Positions 16,076 through 18,672 of a stretch of 18,672 nucleotides of DNA are shown here, piece after piece. Source of the stretch: an uncultured Geobacter sp. Lineage in GTDB: Bacteria; Desulfobacterota; Desulfuromonadia; Geobacterales; Geobacteraceae. Location of the stretch: positions 1-18,672 of the forward strand of contig CALABV010000004.1 in assembly GCA_937886325.1 (NCBI GenBank), read 5' to 3'. The translations under genes were made by a program, and so were the position numbers. Under the pieces are notes generated by a model. It saw nothing but the letters and a program-made list of their open reading frames with translations, did no database searches and was not told where the DNA came from. The first letter of the stretch is position 1. The number at the start of each line of letters is the position of its first letter.

Positions 16076-16151
16076 TGGTGGAGATGAACGGGATCGAACC
16101 GTCGACCTATGCGTTGCGAATGCGTTTTTTTGATAAACACCATATATCTCC
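16076..16151 (-). pseudogene. tRNA-Ala(CGC)-like remnant, probable integration site
   Basis: On the minus strand, bases 16120 to 16076 form tRNA positions 32-76: anticodon loop TTCGCAA (anticodon CGC), AGGTC variable loop, T-stem GACGG with CCGTT, T-loop TTCGATC, acceptor strand CATCTCC, A73 and encoded CCA. The segment upstream is not a normal tRNA. The anticodon stem is broken (ACGCA instead of the expected ATGCG) and the D-arm is an A-rich stretch without pairing. Yet at exactly 76 bases from the CCA end there is GGAGATA, which pairs with six of the seven acceptor bases. It is either the 3' part left by recombination at the anticodon loop or a decayed tRNA gene. A tyrosine integrase lies alongside. 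Confidence 0.7.
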
Positions 16152-16216
16152 ACATGCAGCAGTAAGCACTTTTATCTATTAAATTTAGATATTTATATCC
16201 ATTAGTTTGTTTGCCG

Positions 16217-16245
16217 TTGCATTGCATGATTGCTCATTGTATTAT
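16217..16245 (+). promoter_or_regulatory. Promoter for the integrase
   Basis: TTGCAT (16217-16222) and TATTAT (16240-16245) are 17 bases apart in an AT-rich stretch. A GGAAGGG ribosome site precedes the ATG at 16289. Confidence 0.45.
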
Positions 16246-16288
16246 CGCCGTGTGCTTACATTGTGCTTAAATTGGAAGGGCTGTCAAA

Positions 16289-17512
16289 ATGAAAGCAAAA
16301 ATTGGCAAGGAACTGCTGTCCAAAATCGAACCGCAAAACAGACCCTACGAGATATACGATACCGAGATGAAAGGTTTCACTTTGCGGGTGCAGCCGACCG
16401 GCACCCTGATCTTTCTCGTCCGTTACCGATGCAACGGTAAGCAGACCAGGGTTGTAGTCGGAAAACATCCGGTATTTACCCCCGTACAAGCAAGAGATCA
16501 AGCAAAGAAAATTCTCGCCGGACTTGTTCACGGTGTCGACCCCGCCGCCAAAAAGGTAACGCAGAAGAAGCATACCCTAAAATCCTTTATCGAGGAAGAG
16601 TATGCTCCCTGGGTTGAAGCCAACCCCAACCACAAAGACGGCAAAGGAACCATCAAAAGGCTTAAATATTTTTTCACGGAATTTGGTGAATACTATCTGG
16701 AGGATATTAACCAGCGTCTGATCGAACACTGGCGTACGAGGCGACTACAGGCAGGAAGAGAACCTGCCACCGTAAACCGTGACATCTCGGTACTAAAGAG
16801 CATGTTTACGACAGCAATAGAATGGGAGCAAATTTCCGCCAACCCCTTGGCAAAATTGAAACCAGCCAAGCTGGATAATGCAAGGGTGCGTTACCTGAAT
16901 GACGGCGAGGAAAAATGCTTACTGACAGCCTTGAATGACCGTGAGCGTAAGATAAGGGAGGGTCGCGCCAAGGCCAATATGTGGCGTGCGGAGCGAGGGT
17001 ATCCCCTCTTTCCGGATTTGTCAGCGGTTGCATATGTTGACCACGTGAAACCCATGGTGTTGTTGTCGATGCATACTGGAACAAGATGGGGTGAATTGGT
17101 GCAGTTGACCTGGGAGAATGTAAATATCGAAAATGCCATGTTAACGGTATTGGGCAGGACAGCCAAGACCGGCAAAACAAGGCATATACCATTGAACTTA
17201 ATCGCCTTGGAAGCCTTGAAAGCATGGATGCAACAGACAGGTGAGATATCGGGATTGGTCTTTCCAGGAGCGGAAGGAAAGGCACGAAACAACATTAAAA
17301 AGGCCTGGAACAACCTCTTGAAAATGGCGCAAATTGCAAATTTCCGCTGGCATGACCTTCGTCATAATTTTGCCAGTAAATTAGTTATGGCTGGAGAGGA
17401 TCTGAATACTGTCCGGGAACTAATGGGACACTCAGACCTGAAAATGACACTGAGATATGCTCACTTGTCGCCCGAACATAAGGCTTCTGCTGTTGCAAAG
17501 CTTGTCAGATAG
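16289..17512 (+). CDS. int: Tyrosine recombinase (phage/island integrase)
   Basis: This 407-residue integrase has the P4-type layout: an N-terminal arm-binding-type domain (about 1-95), a core-binding SAM-like domain (about 96-190), and a catalytic domain. The catalytic residues are R266 (HTGTRWGEL), a lysine in AKTGKT (K293 or K296), H355 and R358 (HDLRHNF), H381 (LMGHSD) and the nucleophile Y390 (TLRYAHL), so it looks intact. It would excise or insert its element by recombining att sites, most plausibly at the adjacent tRNA sequence. Its base composition is lower in GC than the host genes to the left, consistent with acquisition. No excisionase gene is seen nearby. Confidence 0.92.
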   Translation: MKAKIGKELLSKIEPQNRPYEIYDTEMKGFTLRVQPTGTLIFLVRYRCNGKQTRVVVGKHPVFTPVQARDQAKKILAGLVHGVDPAAKKVTQKKHTLKSFIEEEYAPWVEANPNHKDGKGTIKRLKYFFTEFGEYYLEDINQRLIEHWRTRRLQAGREPATVNRDISVLKSMFTTAIEWEQISANPLAKLKPAKLDNARVRYLNDGEEKCLLTALNDRERKIREGRAKANMWRAERGYPLFPDLSAVAYVDHVKPMVLLSMHTGTRWGELVQLTWENVNIENAMLTVLGRTAKTGKTRHIPLNLIALEALKAWMQQTGEISGLVFPGAEGKARNNIKKAWNNLLKMAQIANFRWHDLRHNFASKLVMAGEDLNTVRELMGHSDLKMTLRYAHLSPEHKASAVAKLVR

Positions 17513-17524
17513 GAGCGGAGTGTT

Positions 17525-17581
17525 CTTGACATCATAAAGGATTCCTTGGCGTCGGGGGACATGTCAAGGTTTCAGGTTTCA
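17525..17581. repeat. Inverted and direct repeats after the integrase
   Basis: CTTGACAT (17525-17532) is inverted as ATGTCAAG (17561-17568). Directly after it GGTTTCA occurs twice in tandem (17568-17574, 17575-17581). The long loop argues against a simple terminator. Arm sites for a recombinase are a possibility that cannot be tested here. Confidence 0.4.
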
Positions 17582-17682
17582 GTAAATTTTCCGTCCATCA
17601 GAAACACGGTCGGAGGGGGCGCAACTCCGAGACCGGCGACCCCCCCCACCACCATTACCGCCCGAAAGATCCTCACCTTCAA
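17572..17682 (-). pseudogene. Short ORF or gene fragment with signal-peptide-like start
   Basis: A TTG start at 17682, preceded on the minus strand by AAGGAGG nine bases upstream, opens 36 codons: MKVRIFRAVMVVGG, AGLGVAPPPTVFLMDG, then a stop. The beginning looks like a signal peptide or membrane segment. It may be the N-terminal piece of a larger interrupted secreted protein or a small peptide. I do not recognise it. Apart from this and the repeats, the stretch 17513-17881 has only an AT-rich segment (about 17790-17845) with a -10-like TATAAA. Confidence 0.3.
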
Positions 17683-17881
17683 GCCGAGTATCCTCCTTAA
17701 GCGGGAAATCAATAGCGGCTGACGATCGCTGTCGCTGTTATCACTTCGCTTATCTACCCATCGTCGCACTCTCTTTTTTGAAAATCATTCTGCTTCAATA
17801 TGACTCATTGTGTCGCATATATAGTATAAAATGTTATCCATTTGATTTTACTTGTGCACTCTGGGAGGATGTAGCTGATCT

Positions 17882-18070
17882 ATGACACCGAACAGAATCG
17901 TAATTTCTCCCTTTCGAATAGACGCGGTGACGGTCCCCGGTAATGGCGGGCTCATAGGCATGACCATCTGCCCGGGGAAGGACGAGTACGCTGGATTGGG
18001 ATTGATGTCGGGACCGTGGACGCGCAATCTGGACCTGGATCTGCCGCAGTTTTATCGGATAGCGCGATGA
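17882..18070 (+). pseudogene. Truncated N-terminus of a CDKN3/dual-specificity-type phosphatase
   Basis: The 62 codons start at an ATG with GGGAGG 12 bases upstream. They contain PFRIDAVTVPG, GGLIGMTICPGK, and PWTRNLDLDLPQF, segments that I associate with the N-terminus of bacterial tyrosine phosphatases of the CDKN3-like group. Members typically run to about 150-200 residues with a CxxxxxR active site. Here the frame ends at TGA (18068-18070) before any such motif, so no phosphatase activity is expected. The rest has been replaced by the start of the next gene's leader. Confidence 0.6.
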
Positions 18071-18100
18071 GTCTTGCAGCTTGAAAGGAGATACTGATTC

Positions 18101-18532
18101 ATGACTTCTAAAAGGATTAAGTCCGCCTTTTTGCGGGGTGTTTATGAAATTGATGTAGAAGGCGGGATGATCACGCTTCCCGAAGCATTTCGCACTCAGC
18201 TGCCGACTGAAGGCGATGAAGGAAAGGCCTGGCTCTGTTTTTCCCCCAACGGATTTGGTGGGTACCGGGTAACCCGGCTGCTGGACCCTGCGGATGCGGC
18301 CGAATCCTCGTGCGCCTTCGTGCGGATGGACGGACAGGGGAGAATTGTCCTGCCGAAGGATTTGCGGGCTGAGCTGGAAATCGAACAGGCGCGGGTGGTG
18401 GTGCTGGTGGGAATGCTGCACGACTTTGAAGCCTGGAGTCCCGGACGGCTGGAACGGCTCGCGCGAGCGGAGGAAGAGGAGTCTGCGCTTTCTCTGTCGA
18501 CGAAAGAAGAATTGAGAATGGGGTGTGATTGA
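18101..18532 (+). CDS. MraZ/AbrB-like regulator with two SpoVT-type domains
   Basis: This 143-residue protein has two swapped-hairpin DNA-binding units: residues 12-60 (FLRGVYEIDVEGGMITLPEAF) and 73-118 (VRMDGQGRIVLPKDLRAELEI, ending AWSPGRLERL). The tandem plan and the ending match MraZ, which represses the dcw cell-division cluster. Here there is no mraW, ftsL or other dcw gene, and the N-terminal half is divergent, so I call it MraZ-like only. The ATG has AAAGGAG about 11 bases upstream. The next gene begins 32 bases downstream, so the two are probably co-transcribed and the regulator may control its neighbour. Confidence 0.72.
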   Translation: MTSKRIKSAFLRGVYEIDVEGGMITLPEAFRTQLPTEGDEGKAWLCFSPNGFGGYRVTRLLDPADAAESSCAFVRMDGQGRIVLPKDLRAELEIEQARVVVLVGMLHDFEAWSPGRLERLARAEEEESALSLSTKEELRMGCD

Positions 18533-18564
18533 TATTGTCACAGATTGATGGTACGGATGGCGTT

Positions 18565-18672
18565 ATGAAAATCGTTATCCATCGCGGCAGCAATGAAATC
18601 GGAGGCACCTGTATCGAACTGGCAACGGCCGGGACGAAGCTTCTCCTCGACCTGGGGCTTCCTCTTGGCGGC
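18565..18672 (+). CDS. Metallo-beta-lactamase-fold hydrolase, N-terminal fragment (cut by window edge)
   Basis: Only 36 codons are visible: MKIVIHRGSNEIGGTCIEL, then LLLDLGLPLGG. The opening pattern (HRG, EIGGTCIEL, and a DLGLP strand) is typical of the metallo-beta-lactamase fold in the RNase J/beta-CASP group, which includes RNA nucleases. The HxHxDH metal motif lies beyond the edge. An in-frame TTG at 18535 is an alternative start, but the ATG fits the family start. It follows the MraZ-like regulator closely. Confidence 0.7.
   Translation, partial: MKIVIHRGSNEIGGTCIELATAGTKLLLDLGLPLGG

Larger units (their letters stand above)
16076..17512. mobile_element. End of an integrative element (att-like site plus integrase); far end not found
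   Basis: A tRNA 3' fragment with its native terminator on the chromosomal side is followed within 140 bases by a tyrosine integrase. This is the standard layout at one end of a tRNA-integrated island. No second copy of the tRNA core is visible in the window, so the limits are unknown. If the reading is right, the intact tRNA-Ala(CGC) should sit at the other end, to the right. Confidence 0.45.

Noticed and set aside
16076..16151. Functional tRNA gene or tmRNA
   Set aside because: The D-arm cannot pair and the anticodon stem is broken, so a working tRNA is unlikely. The sequence is only 76 bases, which excludes tmRNA.
1..18672. CRISPR array or ribosomal RNA genes
   Set aside because: No regularly spaced repeats of 23-40 bases and no rRNA-like sequence were seen on either strand.

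Overview
The window looks like a chromosome segment of a GC-rich Gram-negative bacterium. The gene mix (a multi-PAS hybrid histidine kinase, a secreted helix-hairpin-helix protein, a solo SWIM zinc-finger protein, sigma70-like promoters) is reminiscent of Geobacter-like Desulfuromonadia. That placement is an inference from gene types, not a database result.

Bases 1-11.7 kb are ordinary, densely packed host sequence. From the left they hold: a hybrid sensor kinase cut by the window edge; a converging 2H-phosphoesterase gene; a secreted ComEA-like helix-hairpin-helix protein; a same-strand run of class A penicillin-binding protein, cupin, MsrA and short-chain dehydrogenase that may be an operon; a divergent pair made of a GDSL/SGNH esterase and an L,D-transpeptidase-like lipoprotein; and a radical SAM/SPASM protein. 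Two of these genes (the penicillin-binding protein and the transpeptidase-like lipoprotein) act on peptidoglycan, and the other small enzymes look like housekeeping or repair functions.

Bases 11.7-18.7 kb look like an accessory region. They hold a SWIM zinc-finger protein, a RelE-type toxin with a Phd-like/XRE antitoxin under a promoter with tandem operator-like repeats, and then decayed pieces of a type I restriction-modification system. The hsdM 3' end starts three bases after the antitoxin stop and carries an internal TAG. The hsdS 3' end carries a frameshift. Next come a conserved hypothetical protein, a strong terminator, and a 76-base tRNA-Ala(CGC)-like remnant whose 3' half is intact but whose D-arm is destroyed. 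This is followed by a tyrosine integrase, a gene-poor stretch with a truncated phosphatase N-terminus, an MraZ/AbrB-like regulator and the start of a metallo-beta-lactamase-fold protein cut by the right edge.

I read the right part as a recombination-prone integration site next to a tRNA gene, where mobile DNA has arrived and partly decayed. I do not see a complete new defence or metabolic system. The points most worth following up are the tRNA-like remnant beside the integrase, the toxin-antitoxin/hsd junction, and the regulator plus metallo-beta-lactamase pair at the right edge.
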